From Panagrolaimus kolymaensis (lineage: Eukaryota; Nematoda; Chromadorea; Rhabditida; Panagrolaimidae): 64,000 bases of DNA. The stretch spans positions 4,030,001 through 4,094,000 of the forward strand of contig JAJQJQ010000015.1 of assembly GCA_028622995.1 (NCBI GenBank). The letters are read 5' to 3'. Position 1 is the first letter of the stretch. The number at the start of each line of letters is the position of its first letter. This document shows, one piece after another, positions 31,089 through 43,519 of this stretch. Under the pieces are notes generated by a model. It did no database searches. It was not told where the DNA came from and was given only the letters and a program-made list of their open reading frames with translations. The position numbers and the translations under genes are program-made.

Positions 31089-32689
31089 TCTCTAAAAATA
31101 AAACAAACCCTTAAAAGTATTTGATAATTTTATGCCTTGAATTTTTATTTGTTAGTTATTGGAATAAAAAATTTAAATGTCGTTCAATAACTTCTTAACA
31201 TTGGATATAAAAAAATTTACAATGTATTATTTCTCATACATCTTTGTTATCAAAAAATTATTTACTACGTGAAAATCAGAAAACAAAATGCTATTTTTCA
31301 TACATTCCGATCATATTCAAATTTGGATTAATTTTTGTACAACATTTCGAGATTGTGTTTTATTGAAAGCTTTCGATTTGCTTACATATGAATTTGATTT
31401 AAATTATTTTTTGGGAGAAAGCTGAAAGTTATATATATAAAAAACTCTTGAAATTTTTATCTCCATGTTTCTTTTTAAAGAAAATGCAGGATGAAAAAAA
31501 TAAATAATTAATAATAAATGTAAACAAAGGATATGAGTAGTGAAATATATTTCTCGTGGCATAACCTGGTAACCTTTGATGTTATTAAAGGATGCATAGA
31601 GGCAAGAAAGTGACTTCACAAAACTATGAAAAAATATGCTAATTTCTAAAATTAAAGAAAAAATGAAGGGGGTTTAAACGGCAGAAGTTCCATATTTATT
31701 TTTATTAACAATTTATCATTGAAGAAGAAAAATTATAGTTGTAAAAAAATTCCTTGAATATCTTGTATTTGCGTCATGTTTCTTATCGTTCTAAATTCAT
31801 TCATCTTTATTTTGAACGTCATAAAAGCATAAATATTGCATTGTTTTAGTTTAGCACAATATTCCCATATTTTTCTTTAAAATAAATAGTGAGCATGAAA
31901 TAACGGCTTTGTTTAAAGCTGCGATTTTTCCTTGACATTTTGTGCAGCGTATGCTCCACACACTTTTTTTCTTCAAATAGGCAAATGATTCAAAGTAAAA
32001 TTTTTTTAAAAAGAAGCTCGGATTTGCTGAAGGTAGTCGATTGACTTGTAAATAGCAGTTTTTTTTGGAACAATTCCACAAGAAACAAAAACTATTTTGA
32101 AAACATTTACAATTACACCATTAATAATGTAAAACCCAAGAAATTTGCTCGAAGACAAAGTTAAAGTCATTGTAATAAATTGTTGTAGAAAATTTCTTGA
32201 AAGTAAAGACAACATGTAAAAGTTATGTGTTGTCGTGGACATAAAAAAGCTAATAAAATATTAATGCGTGCTCTCTCGTTACTTCCTCTGCTGATCATCT
32301 AATTGACACTTGCTTTAAAGATTGATACTTATTGAAATATTTATTTATATTAAAAAATGATGAATTGTTTGTCCGATACGCAATTGTGCGCTCGAAAAGA
32401 TCAATTCGATCACTTTTCACCTTTTCTATTCGTTGTTGATTATGCATTAGCCGCTTATAAATAAACGCTCCTTTGCTTATATTATGGAAGCTGACTCTTT
32501 GACGACTAATAATTTTTGAATAGTATTTTCTGATTTATGGACAATAGGCTCATAAAAAATAGGGCGTTTTTTTTTGTTGTATGTTAAAGAAAGTATAAAA
32601 TTTTTCGTTAAAAACCCAAAAGCTAAAAAAAAATACAATAAAGGATATCAACAAAAAAGGTGCAATAATAAATAACTACTTGTTCAGAT
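31089..32689. other. Long intergenic region, no gene seen
   Basis: AT-rich. Minus-strand frames at 31.4-31.6 and 31.85-32.24 kb have no recognisable content or supporting splice structure. Confidence 0.35.
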
Positions 32690-33455
32690 ATGAATAAACG
32701 AAACGATATTCAATGGCTTCGAACTTTAGCAATTGTGGCAGTTCTAGGATTTCATATTTGGCCTGTAAGATGTTGGGTTGTTGCTCCTCGATCTTACACA
32801 ATGTGATTGAGACAATAGATTAAGGACTTCCGGTTTATTATCACGTTACAAGTACACAACAAACAGTACAATCAATAGGGTCAATGGGGACAAATGCGCG
32901 CTTGGCCGGCCAATAATATCTTCTTTAAGTTAACTGGATCGTCTCCAGGGTGCACGAGGAAAGTGACAAAAGCGATGTGCTTTTATAGTTGCTGGCTGCT
33001 TGTCTTGATTGTCGATCGTCTCTCTTGTGAGCGTAGTGTCTTAGGATGGTTTATGATTCATGACATTCGGGATCATTCGATGTTTCCACAGATGTTTATG
33101 TTCGGTCATGAAAGCTCTTATGAAATGGCTCTCGATTGTTCCATGTTACGAAAGCGTGACCGTTCGATGAGCTATGAAATCATTTGGTGTCATTTATAGT
33201 GGATGAGTCATAGTTATCACTTGTGGCTATTGGAACGTCATTGGGCCGCCCACAAGCACGACCCAGCCACTGCCTTTCACATCCGTTCTTGTACGCGTCA
33301 CCTGGCTTGCTGCGGCTTATTGATGGCTTGCACTTGGGATATGCATGTGCGTTGGAGATCAATGTTCAGATTTTATCCGTGTTTATAGGCTAGGAATCGC
33401 CAACTTCCTTACAGGCCTAAAATATTTCCATATGGATATTTGGGAGTTGATATGT
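32690..33455 (+). pseudogene. Acyltransferase-3 (OAC) first exon, split by an insertion
   Basis: The ATG at 32690 opens the same first exon as the intact gene at 34123 (RNDIQWLR-T/A-LAI...VLGFHIWP). It is cut after the second base of the P codon region by a 650-bp insertion (32764-33413) and continues with KIFPYGYLGVD and a GTAAGT donor. No later exons of this copy exist before the next gene starts at 34123, so it is a partial tandem duplicate that has died. Confidence 0.85.
32764..33413. mobile_element. 650-bp solo-LTR-like insertion
   Basis: Begins TGTAAG and ends CTTACA (6-bp inverted ends, TG...CA), flanked by the 4-bp direct repeat GGCC (32760-32763 and 33414-33417). The empty site is seen in the paralogue at about 34190. 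GC content is clearly higher than in the surroundings. A solo LTR fits best; a Ginger-type non-autonomous DNA element (TGT...ACA, 4-bp duplication) is the alternative. By chance or selection the two ends also read as a splice donor (GTAAGA) and acceptor (TTACAG), but splicing them would leave a 4-nt frameshift. Confidence 0.75.
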
Positions 33456-33832
33456 AAGTTTTTATGATTATGAATATTTTTTTTTAATTTGTTCGTCATA
33501 ATGTTTTGAAGCTTTTCCTAATCCTAAAGTATTATGTTAAATTCTGTAGCATAAATCATTTTAGATATAAAACCAATTTCAGTTTTTTAAAATTAGTATA
33601 ATAACTAAAATAAAGCGATCAATTATTATTATGTTTAGCGGGGGCAAAACGAATTTTTTTACATTGCATAATTTTGGGGCGATTAACTTCTTTTATCTAC
33701 AAACATATTAAATATATATAAAAAAAGAAAAAATAAATAATCTTGTCAAAAAACGGTTAATACTATTAAAATGTAAGCTTATTTAAAAATGCAAAAATGC
33801 AAATAATTGACAAACAAAACTTTTTTTGTTTG
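33456..33832. other. Spacer between the dead OAC exon and a MITE
   Basis: AT-rich, no gene seen; probably the remains of the first intron of the dead copy and the promoter region of the next gene. Confidence 0.35.
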
Positions 33833-33840
33833 TTTGTGAC

Positions 33841-34097
33841 TAGGGTTGTCGATTTCCCGGGAATTTCCCGGGAAATGCCTCAGGGCATTTGGACATAATC
33901 CAAATTAATTTTGAGTTTTTTATAAATTTGTAAAGAAAATATTAATTCACCATGCTTTTTCTATGTAATGCGAAAAAAAATACATAAAAATAAGTCATCA
34001 ATAAAAAGTTATGCTGAAATTTCCCGCATTTCCCGGGAAATTTCCCGGGAAATTTTGCACGCAAGCGGGAAATTTCCCGGGAAATTCGACAACCCTA
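33841..34097. mobile_element. 257-bp hAT-like MITE
   Basis: Ends TAGGGTTGTCGA and TCGACAACCCTA (inverted), flanked by the 8-bp direct repeat TTTGTGAC (33833-33840 and 34098-34105). Subterminal regions are filled with TTTCCCGGGAAA palindromes, five or more copies. It sits only 26 nt before the ATG of the OAC gene, inside its promoter. Confidence 0.88.
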
Positions 34098-34122
34098 TTT
34101 GTGACACGAAAAGGTTTTTGTC

Positions 34123-36494
34123 ATGAGAAAGCGAAATGATATTCAATGGCTTCGAGCTTTAGCTATTTTAGCTGTTTTGGGATTTCATATTTGGCCTAAA
34201 ATATTTCCATATGGATATTTGGGGGTTGATATGTCAGTGTTTTTAATTTATTGAAGTTTTATTTTACAAAGGTTTTTAGATTTTTTGTAATTTCGGGTTA
34301 TTTAATGTCTTTAATTTTGTCAAAAGCAACTAATCGAAGTTTAATCCAATTTTATTCAAGGAGAATTAAACGAATTTTTCCAACATGTTTATTTATGATT
34401 ACACTTTTTCTTTTGATTGGTTTCTTTGTTCTTTTGCCATCCCACTTTGATTATCTTAAAATAGAAGCGCTTTGGTCAGCGTTTTTCGTCAATAATTTTT
34501 CCTGGATGTTTAGTGAAGGACAATATTTTGAACTCGTTAGTTTTAAACTAAACTTGTAACATTTACAAAAAAATTTAGGTATCGGGATTTAAATTTTTTC
34601 TCCATACTTGGTCGCTTGGAGTTGAAATACAATTTTATTTAATAGCTCCATTTTTGCTTAATTTTATTTTGTCTCGTGCCAATTCGTTTCATTGGATTGG
34701 ATTATTTTCGAGTGTATCAGCTTTATTGCAACTTTTAATTCCATATGAATCGGTCTCATTTGGTTTAATGTTTTGTCGAATTTGGCAATTTTTATGTGGA
34801 ACTGCTGCTTTTTGTTTCTGTCAAAAGCAAAATAATGCTTTGTCAACAACTGAATTGAGAAGTGAACTTTTGGAAGAAAAAAATCAAAGTAACGAAACAT
34901 TTTATGAAAATTTTATCATTAAATTTGTATCAATCTTGTTAATATCCATTTGTTTATTACCTATTTCGTTTGCTGATTTAAATTTTATTCCACCTCTTTT
35001 TCGCTTAATCTCCACATCTTTGGCGGGTATATTTCTAACTTTAAATGGAATCAAACCTTTATCCATTCCAAACTTTCTTGATTATTTGTTAGTTTATGTT
35101 GGTGATGCTTCGTATGCCATTTATTTAATACATTGGCCAATAATTATTTACTTTAAATATTTCAATATTTTTGGCAAATATGGTAAGAAAAAATGGTTAA
35201 AAGTAATAAAACAAATATTTTTAGGAAATTTTGTAACTTTGCTTTGCATAATGATTGTTAGCATAATTGTTCATGAAATTTTTGAAAAACCACTGCAAAA
35301 GAAATCTGGATATTTTAATGGTTTATTTGTTTTCGCCACTTACTGCATTATTTTTTATATAATTATTTTTAATCCACAACCATGGAATAATTCTAGCGTA
35401 AATTTTTTCATTAAAAGATTAGTAATAATGCATTTTATTTTCAGACCTCTTTAACGTATAGCAATGAAGAAGAAGCCAAAGCTTGTAAAACTTTTTATTA
35501 CCCTGATTGCAACACTGACTTATTGATTGAAAAATATCTTACAAATCGACCTAAAAAGCACGGTTTAGATAAATATTGTTCTTATCAAGTAAGCATCTTT
35601 TTTATCTTAGAATTAAAAATATTTAATTTTTAGCTAAATCCTTCTGCCAGTAAGACAGCATTAATTACGGGAAATAGCTTCGTATACTTTCAAATTCGAG
35701 GAATTTTGGATGCAATAAAACAATCTAAAGAAAAGTTTAACAAAGTGTATGTTGTTGCGCATCCAGGATGCAGTTTATTAGCAGGAAGCTTAAATAAAAA
35801 AGTTACAAGGTGGAGTTGCCAAAACTTTTATGGATCTCACGATGAATTTTTAAATGTTTTAAAACCCGATCTTCACATTCATACAGCTCGGTGAGCTTCT
35901 TATTACTATCTTAAATTTTGTTACTTGTCGCATATTTTTAGATTAGATCACATTTTTGATCTCAATATGATTTCCCCTCAAAACATGTTCAAAGATTCAG
36001 CTTACATAGAAATCGAAAAAAGTATTTCATTTTTATCAAATTTTTCAAAGCGTTTTATTATTATTGAACCATCGCCAATTCTTATAGGGTAATTTAATGG
36101 TTTTGTATTTACATTTTGAAAAAAGATAATTTTAGATCTAAATATGTAAATCCTTTAGAAGTCGCGCATACTGTTTTAACCAATGGCTCTTTCTCCAAAT
36201 ATATTATAACTATGGATGTTAGTTAATCCTTTTTAAGAAAATAATACACACACTATGTTTTAGAAATATCGTAAAACTCAATATCCGTCATGGAATCGAG
36301 TTAAAGAAGCAGTAAAAAATTGTGACAATTGCGCTCTCGTTCCAACTGAAAAGATTTTTTGCAATAATAAATATTGTCCTCTCGTGGATATGAAAACCAA
36401 GTTAGGAAGATACTGTGATATTGGACATATAACTCCCAGAGAATCACTTTTATTAATTCCAGGTTTAATTGAAGCTATTGATAAAGAATTTTAG
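34123..36494 (+). CDS. Membrane O-acyltransferase (acyltransferase-3/OAC family) with SGNH domain, copy 1
   Basis: About ten exons: 34123-34232, 34280-34535, 34579 to about 35181, and on to the TAG at 36494, with short GT-AG introns. The N-terminal acyltransferase-3 domain shows RNDIQWLRALAI, FHIWP, GVD-FFVISGYLM, the RRIKRIFP loop, LHTWSLGVEIQFY and YLIHWP, with about ten membrane spans. The C-terminal lumenal SGNH-like domain has the nucleophile motif ITGNSF (Ser), and the late D-x2-H motif in CDIGHITP. Such proteins carry acyl groups across the membrane and place them on glycans or lipids. A 257-bp MITE lies in the promoter. Appears intact. It is only distantly similar to the OAC copies at 41-61 kb. 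Confidence 0.85.
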
Positions 36495-36674
36495 TATAAA
36501 ACTTTTTTGTCGTGTTTTAATAACATTTTTACATTATGTTTTATTAGATATTTATTATTTGATTACCCCTGACTTTACTCTGAAGTAATGAGATTACACC
36601 ATAAATTTGAAAAAATTTGTCATTTATTTTCAACGAAAAAATTTATCCTTTCGCAAGAGAATAATTAAACAATC

Positions 36675-37611
36675 TTAACTCAAATATTTCCCATATATTG
36701 TATTAACGCTATAATCAGATAAACAACTTTCATGAATGAAACTATATTCACTCAAATGATGATATTTTCCGTTGATTTCATAACTAAAAAGATAATATCC
36801 GTTTTTGGATAATTTCTGTAGTAGCTTTAGGGTATTTACAGCACTTTTTCCATGAATTTCAATAAGGATTTGACAAATAGGCACGGACACAAGTTCGTCA
36901 GAAATTGTATACTCAGCTCCTTCAATATCAATTTTAAGAATGTCCACTCTTTGATCTCCAAATTCGTTTAAAATATCCTTGAAAGTGAATTGATCATTGC
37001 TTTTATTTGTAGTTCCAGCGATAAGAGCTTTCATGAAGACACCATTTGCATTTTCGATTCTTTTAAGAGTTTCAGGTTTTTGGGTACCTTTGTCAAATGA
37101 CCTTAACTTGCATTTATTGTTTAGAAATTTTTGTATATCTTCATCAAAACTTGGATCATTATTAATTCCGAGGGAATATATTGTGCATTTTGGTAAATTT
37201 AGCATATTTGTTGGATTACAAATCCATTTACCTCCATCAATGACCCTTCCAACTCGAACTAAATTTCGACAAAACACTTCGGGAACTAATACATTGTAAA
37301 GAGTTAGGAAATCAGCTTCTTTTGAAATTTTAGCTAACTCATTTTTTCTTTGTTGCATCTGCGCGCGATAAAGTTGGAGTACAATCGGATCCACATCTTC
37401 GAAAACTGCATTATTGATAAAATCTTAAAAACTTCATTCATAAATTATTATTTTTATAAATGGAATATAAACAAACCTTTATGATAATTCGCAATGATAA
37501 TAATTGTAGCAATTAATGTTAAAACAACCAAAAACAAAGCATTTCTAAAAAAAAATTTTTTTGTCAATATTTGATAACAAGTTTAAAGCAAACTCACGTT
37601 TGTTTAGGCAT
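36675..37611 (-). CDS. FkbM-type methyltransferase-like protein with membrane anchor (copy B)
   Basis: Three exons: 37611 to about 37598 (MPKQ), about 37546-37478 (anchor: long Val/Leu/Ile run ending NYHK) and about 37414-36675. About 260 residues. Landmarks: VRVGRVIDGGKWICNP, SLGINNDPSFDEDI, the acidic motif VDILKIDIEGAEY, and CQILIEIHG. This is the METTL24/FkbM-like group common in nematodes; a secretory-pathway location is inferred from the anchor, the substrate is unknown. It is divergent in direction from the neighbouring OAC gene (ends face each other, 180 nt apart). Relics of the same subtype lie at 19.0-19.5 and 27.4 kb. Confidence 0.82.
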
Positions 37612-38616
37612 TTATTTTTTGAAGAAAGTTCAAAGTTTGAAATAAAAAATCAAAACATATGTTGAAAAGTTACATTGATACAAAAAAAGAATCCAAATAG
37701 ATACAGAAAATCAGTTTTCGTCGGAAGTTTTTTAAACCCACGGGGTTGGCCTTAACTCAGAAAACTTTATTTTAGAAACTGAAAAAAAAACTTAAAATAA
37801 AATTAGCAGCAAATTTTTTTTAAATAAAGTGCGTTACTTTTTGTTTGTTGAAAAGATGCAAAGTGTGTTTTTTAGGGAATAAAAATGCAAACATTTTTCT
37901 TGTTTAAAACATTTTTTGTTAGAAATTCAGGTGGGTGTAGGTTGAAAAATGTAAATTAGAGGATCAATCAAAAAATCAAAACTTTTTTTTTCTTGTGACA
38001 GATCGAGAGAAAAAAAAGAAACAAATAAATAAACCAGTAGCTTGCTTTTTTGTTTGTAAAAAATAGAAAATGAATAATTTATAAATCGTATTAATGTAAC
38101 AGAAATCAGTGGTTGAGATTAACACATATTTTCCCATCTGCTATAGTAAAGATTTTTATGTCTCATTATCTTTTTTTGTACCTTTTGTAAAATGTAGGAA
38201 AATTAAGTCCTTTGGTTTCAATATTTATTAAGCCCAGATCGGCCGATCGGCTGGTTACATTTCGATGGATAGTTCACAAGTGAAGAAAATGCTTGCTTCA
38301 ACGCTCTTTTAAACGGAGAGCGATGAAACAGCAATAAAAAGGATGTTTTGGAATGGGATCGCTGACGCGATCGCACACCTTTGGAAAAAAAACTTCCATG
38401 CTTTATCATCTAAAAAAATTTCGTGTTGTCGAAAGTCTTCTTTTTTTACATTTGCTTCAATAAAATAAAATTTTTGTTTCTATCGTTTTTTATTTCAGTT
38501 GAAAAAATATTCTACTTTCGGAAAAAACCCTTTTTTTAATTTTTCTGAAACCATTGAAGTTGCTAAACATAATTTTTTAGATCCTTACTCACAGGACTTT
38601 CGAACTTAATAAAATT
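37612..38616. other. Intergenic, no gene seen
   Basis: AT-rich, with a small GC-rich patch at about 38235-38275 (ATCGGCCGATCGG palindrome). Contains the promoters of the divergent neighbours. Confidence 0.35.
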
Positions 38617-39961
38617 ATGCATGCACAAAGATGGTCACAACTACAGCGCGTTTTTGTCGTATTTATTATACTCTTATTAATTTATACATTCATGAAAAAG
38701 GATTCAAATACTAAAGTTATAAATAAAAATTCAAATAAAATATTAAATTCTCCAGGCGTTGAATCAAACTTAAAGTTAGTTTTTGAAGTTTTGATTTGTG
38801 TTGAAAAAAAAAGTTTTAATTTTAGTTACTTTGCTACAGCGAAAGGAAAAATCCATATTGATGAAATAATCGAAAACGTGTTCGATAAAAATGGATATAT
38901 ATTTATTAAAAATGATTTAATTCCGATTTTAGAAAAAGAGACTTCTATGACTTGTGACGAAGTAAGTATTAGAGTTTTGGAAAAAAAGAATATTTATTTT
39001 TTATTTATTTAGGTATTTAGGGAATGGCAAAAAATTGCTGATAATGGATTAACTTTGGATCCACCTAAAGTTTTACCTAATTCAGAAACTTTTCTTCTTA
39101 ATAATTATTCTAAACTTAAAAGCTGGTATGTTAATAGCGTCCCACATAATGAAGATTCATCAATACCAGTTTGGGATGAAAAATTCATTGAAAATTGGAT
39201 TAACATTGTTAAAAAAGATCCATTTAAATTAAAGCGGCCATACAAAAACCAATCACGTTAGTTAAAACTTTGTATATTTTAGTTAGCTTGAAATAGAAAA
39301 ATTTAGTCGCTGTATACATGGCAACTAAATATTTTGACGTAAGTGGCAAGATCGGCGCCGTAATTGGATCCCTAACGCCATGGGTAGAAACTTATTTATT
39401 AGTAAATGGAGCAAAAAACGTCACAACTGTTGATTATCAAAAATATAAAATTACTCATCCACAAATGAATTTTATTTATGCTCCAGATTTGCCTTCTTTA
39501 CAAAAGGAGTTTGTTATAAATATTTTAAAATCTGTTTTTTGCTTCCAATTTTCAGCATTAACAATCATTTTGATTTTATTGTGAGTTATTCAAGTATCGA
39601 ACATAGTGGCTTAGGTCGATATGGAGACCCGATGGATCCAATTGGAGACATTCGAGAAATGAATAAAATTCGATGTTTATTAAAAAAAGATGGTTTATTT
39701 TTTGTTGGATTTCCCGTAGGCGAAGACTCCATATTTTACAATGCTCATCGAATATATGGTCGAATGCGATTAGCGATGATGTTTGAAGGTAAATAAAAGC
39801 CCAAAATTAAAAAACTTGCATATTTTCCTTAAATTTTAGGTTTTCAATTATTGGAAGTTTTCTTCCTTGATTCAAGTTTACCAATAAAACTTACACAAGA
39901 AATACTCGAAAAGGATGGAGGAATAAATCAATATTTGTTTGTTTTGAAAAAGATTGGTTGA
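38617..39961 (+). CDS. DUF268 protein (methyltransferase-like), copy 2
   Basis: Same six-exon plan as copy 1, from the ATG at 38617 to the TGA at 39959-39961. Anchor VFVVFIILLLIYTF; then VIGSLTPWVETYLL, NVTTVDYQK, YSSIEHSGLGRYGDP, LLKKDGLFFVGFPVG and NAHRIYGRMRLAMM. The exons are highly similar to those of copy 1, while introns have diverged. Both copies look open and properly spliced, so both may work. Position between an FkbM gene and an OAC gene fits a cluster of glycan-modifying functions (inference). Confidence 0.82.
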
Positions 39962-40934
39962 TCTCTTATGCAACCCTTAAAAGCAGTATCGTTTTTTCTC
40001 GTTTTTTTATTGGTTGTTTTGAATATAAAATAAATTAATTTTTGCATAATAATTTTTTCTGAAACAACTTTGCTTCTAAAAAGCATTAACAAAGCGTGAA
40101 AGCAGAAGACAAAAAAATGCTCATTGTTTCAAAGATCGAGAAAAAAAGTTAATCACTATTTAGCTTTACCCATTTTTCCTAACTTCCTGAAAAAAGTGGG
40201 ATTAGGTTTTCAGTAAATTCAGCATTTTTGGATTTTGTTTTTTTTGTTTGAAACGGAATTACAGAAAGAAATTATGCTTTTCTGGAGGCAGTTCCACTCA
40301 TCCTAGCCAAGTGCCCCTTTTTTAGAATAATTTAAAACATTTTTTAACTTCTGTTTCATTTCTTTTCTTTTATTTCAGAAAATAGAGAAATAAAAAAGGC
40401 TTTTTTACATGTTATTTCCTTGGAAACTGTTATTTATGTTCATGAAAAACGCTCTACATTCTTAGCGACCATCTTTTTATAAATTTTAAAATAAAAGCAT
40501 TTCTTTTCTTATTCTTTTTTTAACATATTGATGATGCTTTTAAATTTTAGGCGAATGTTTGTTTTGGTTTTTTTATTCTCCAGAAAGAGTTTATGGCTCA
40601 TCTTAAAAAGCTTTGAATTTTTTTAAGTGAATTTGAAATTATCAAATCGTTGTTGAAAAAAAAATTTTGCTCCAAAAAATTAGAAGAAAAAAATGTATTA
40701 AATTTTAACGTAAATCTTGGATTTGAGTTTTATGCATTTTTAAATATTTTCTAGAAATTATTTTATTTGTTGTTTATTGGCGGCGCTCCTTTTACAATTC
40801 CGAATTTTTTTCTCGGGGTTTCTTAGTCAACTTTTTTGTTTTTCTTCTCGTTTTGTTGATTTATTATTCATTTTTTTGAAGAGCGTAAAAAGTCATTTTC
40901 GTAATCATTTTTTGTTGTTGTTTAGAAAACGCAT
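39962..40934. other. Intergenic, no gene seen
   Basis: AT-rich with many poly-T tracts; promoter of the next OAC gene at its right end. Confidence 0.35.
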
Positions 40935-43373
40935 ATGTCTATTGCGAGTCATGGTAAACGAGATGATCTTCAATGTTGGCGAGCTATCTCTATTTTATCT
41001 GTTTTATTTTTTCATATTTGGCCTGGAAACTTTCCTAATGGATTTCTTGGAGTTGATACGTTTGTTTTTTTAAAACAATTAAAATACCTTTAGTTTTTTT
41101 CATTTTTGCAGTTTCTTTTTATTATCAGGATATTTAATGGCTTCTTTGTATTCATTTGAAAAGAATATTTTAAAATCAACCATTAATTTTTATTATCGAA
41201 GAATAAAAAGAATTTTGCCTATTTATATTTTTGTAATATTTTTTACTTTGATTTTATTAGCAAAAAATGTTTTTCCCGAAGAATATAAATTAATTTTGGA
41301 AGATTCAAAATGGGCTATTTTTTTGGCAACTAATTACGAAGATTTATTAAAACAAAGGGGATATTTTGAAACTGTAAGTTTTTTCATAGTTTTTAGGAAA
41401 AAAATAAAATAACAAATTTTAGGAATCCAATTATCGATTTTTTCGCCATTGTTGGTCTTTGGCAGTGGAAATGCAATTTTATTTAATTTTTCCTTTTCTT
41501 GCCATAATTCGGAGCAAAATTTCGCCAATCAAATATAAATTTTTGTTAGTATCGATCCTGGCATCTTCTTTGAGTTATCAAATAATAACCCCAAATAAAA
41601 TAATGCAATATGAATCTTTGTTTTGTCGAATTTGGCAATTTGCTTTAGGAATGTTGGCTCAAACCTTTCCAATTTTACCATTAAAATGGCTAAATTCTTT
41701 ATTATTATTAACTACAATGTTTTTTCTTTTTTGTCCTTTTATTTTGCCAACAATATTTATTAGTTTTTTGGTACTTACTTTGACAGCTATAATAATTTCA
41801 TCTTCAACATCAGAAACTGACCCATTTAAAACTTTAATTTTTGTTCCTGAAATCATTTTGAATTTGGTTAAATTGGGAGATATTTCATATATTTTATATT
41901 TAATTCATTGGCCAATTATTACTTATTCCCATTCTATTAGTGCTTCAAGCAACTTTACTTATTATGGCAAGTAAAGAAATTTTGATATAATTTTTTTTTA
42001 ATTTTATTATAGACGGATTTTTGTTGTTTATGACTTCAATATTTTTGTCAAAAATTGCTCATAACCTTATTGAAAAACCATTAATAAAAATTTGCAACAG
42101 CTATCGAAATTTATTTTTTATTTTGGTTGTGCTATATGCAAATATTATATTCTTACCCAACCAATTTGTTTCCTTTTCGGCGCAAGTAAGCTTTAGTTTT
42201 CAACTACTTAAAATTTTATTTGTTACCTTAGAAATTTTAGAATTCACCTCCAAAATCTACTTACAAATTGATTCAAAATTTAAATATTTCCAACGTTCAA
42301 AAAATAACGGTATTTTTAATTTTAAAAGTTACAAAAAAGAAGAATGAAGTAAGAAAATTTCTAGGCTCAAGCTCCAGCGGATTTAACTCTGAAATTTTGG
42401 GAAAATTGTCTATACTTTGACAATCCTTTGTTTTTGCCACCAGACTGGTCAACAAAAAATGACATAGAATTTGCAACAAAAATTCGAGGAGAAATTATGG
42501 GTGACGCTTTTAAATGCATAGAAAAACAAAGCATTCGTTTAAAAAATGGAAAATTTTTGCAACATTGTGTCGTAAAAGGCAAAAATCCATATGCCAATCT
42601 TACTGCTTTGTTAATTGGAAATAGTTTTGCTATGAATATTGTTGCCGCTGTGGCTGCAAATCCATTATTTAAAAAAGCTACCTATGTTTTCGGAAATGGT
42701 GCAATGTTTCCTATTCACGATGTAATGGAAGAATATATGCTTGAAAAATTAATTAAACCCATGAAACCAGATGTCACATTTGTGGTTCAAAGATATTTTC
42801 AAAAGGAGTTATATAAAACCAAAAAGGAAAAAATAAGAGAAAATAAAGAATTTCAACATTGGAATGAAGTTTTTAAAATAATTCAAAATTACACAAAGGC
42901 TATAATTTTAAACAAAGAACAAATTATTTTTCCATACGATATTTCTCAAGAATATATTCGTCGGAAATTTCATAATTTGCCCATAGATATAAAATTGAAA
43001 AATCCAGTAAGTGTAAAAAATCTGTAAAATGAATTCAAATCCCTGAAAGAAAAATTTGAAAATCAAGAAGCAGTTTAAATTTTTAAATTATGTAATTTTC
43101 ATTTTTTTTTTTATTTTTTAGCCAAAATCCGAAATTATGGAAGAATGGTTTAAAACATTGGAATGTCCAAAATGTGAATGGTTTGATTATCGAGAAGCAT
43201 TTTGTGATAATGAATTTTGCCATGTCATCGATAATGCCACGGGTCTTCCAATATTTCGAGACACCGAACATATTTCCATTATTGGTTTACGAAAGTTGAA
43301 ACCTTTCATCGATGCTGCCATTGATAAAGCTTTAAACTCTAACTCTAATTTTACAAATACTTTTTTACAATAA
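40935..43373 (+). CDS. Membrane O-acyltransferase (OAC) with SGNH domain, copy 2
   Basis: Starts MSIASHGKRDD at 40935. Exons follow to the TAA at about 43371-43373. Acyltransferase-3 landmarks: DLQCWRAISIL, FHIWP, GVDTFFLLSGYLM, YYRRIKRILPIY, HCWSLAVEMQFYLIFPF, YILYLIHWPI. The SGNH-like domain has LIGNSFAMN (Ser nucleophile) and, in the last exon, the CPKCEW Cys pair and the late motif RDTEHIS. The intron at about 41968 begins GCAAGT, a GC-AG intron, where the mirror copy at 60.1 kb has GT. It is the left partner of the inverted pair with the gene at 58755-61129; coding similarity is very high in the acyltransferase part and lower in the SGNH part. Appears intact. Confidence 0.85.
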
Positions 43374-43519
43374 ATAAATACTCTTTATAATTAAAAGTCT
43401 TTACTTGATTTTGTTTCGAAATTATGATAACAATAATAAAATTTTATAAACATTCTAATACCCTTAGTTTTCTCTGTATTTTTTCTACATAGAAGTAAGA
43501 TGAAATTTTAAACTTTATA

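Noticed and set aside
32894..33388. Open frames of 60-101 codons in the GC-richer block
   Set aside because: They are inside the solo-LTR-like insertion and on both strands; not similar to any reverse transcriptase, integrase or transposase I can recognise.
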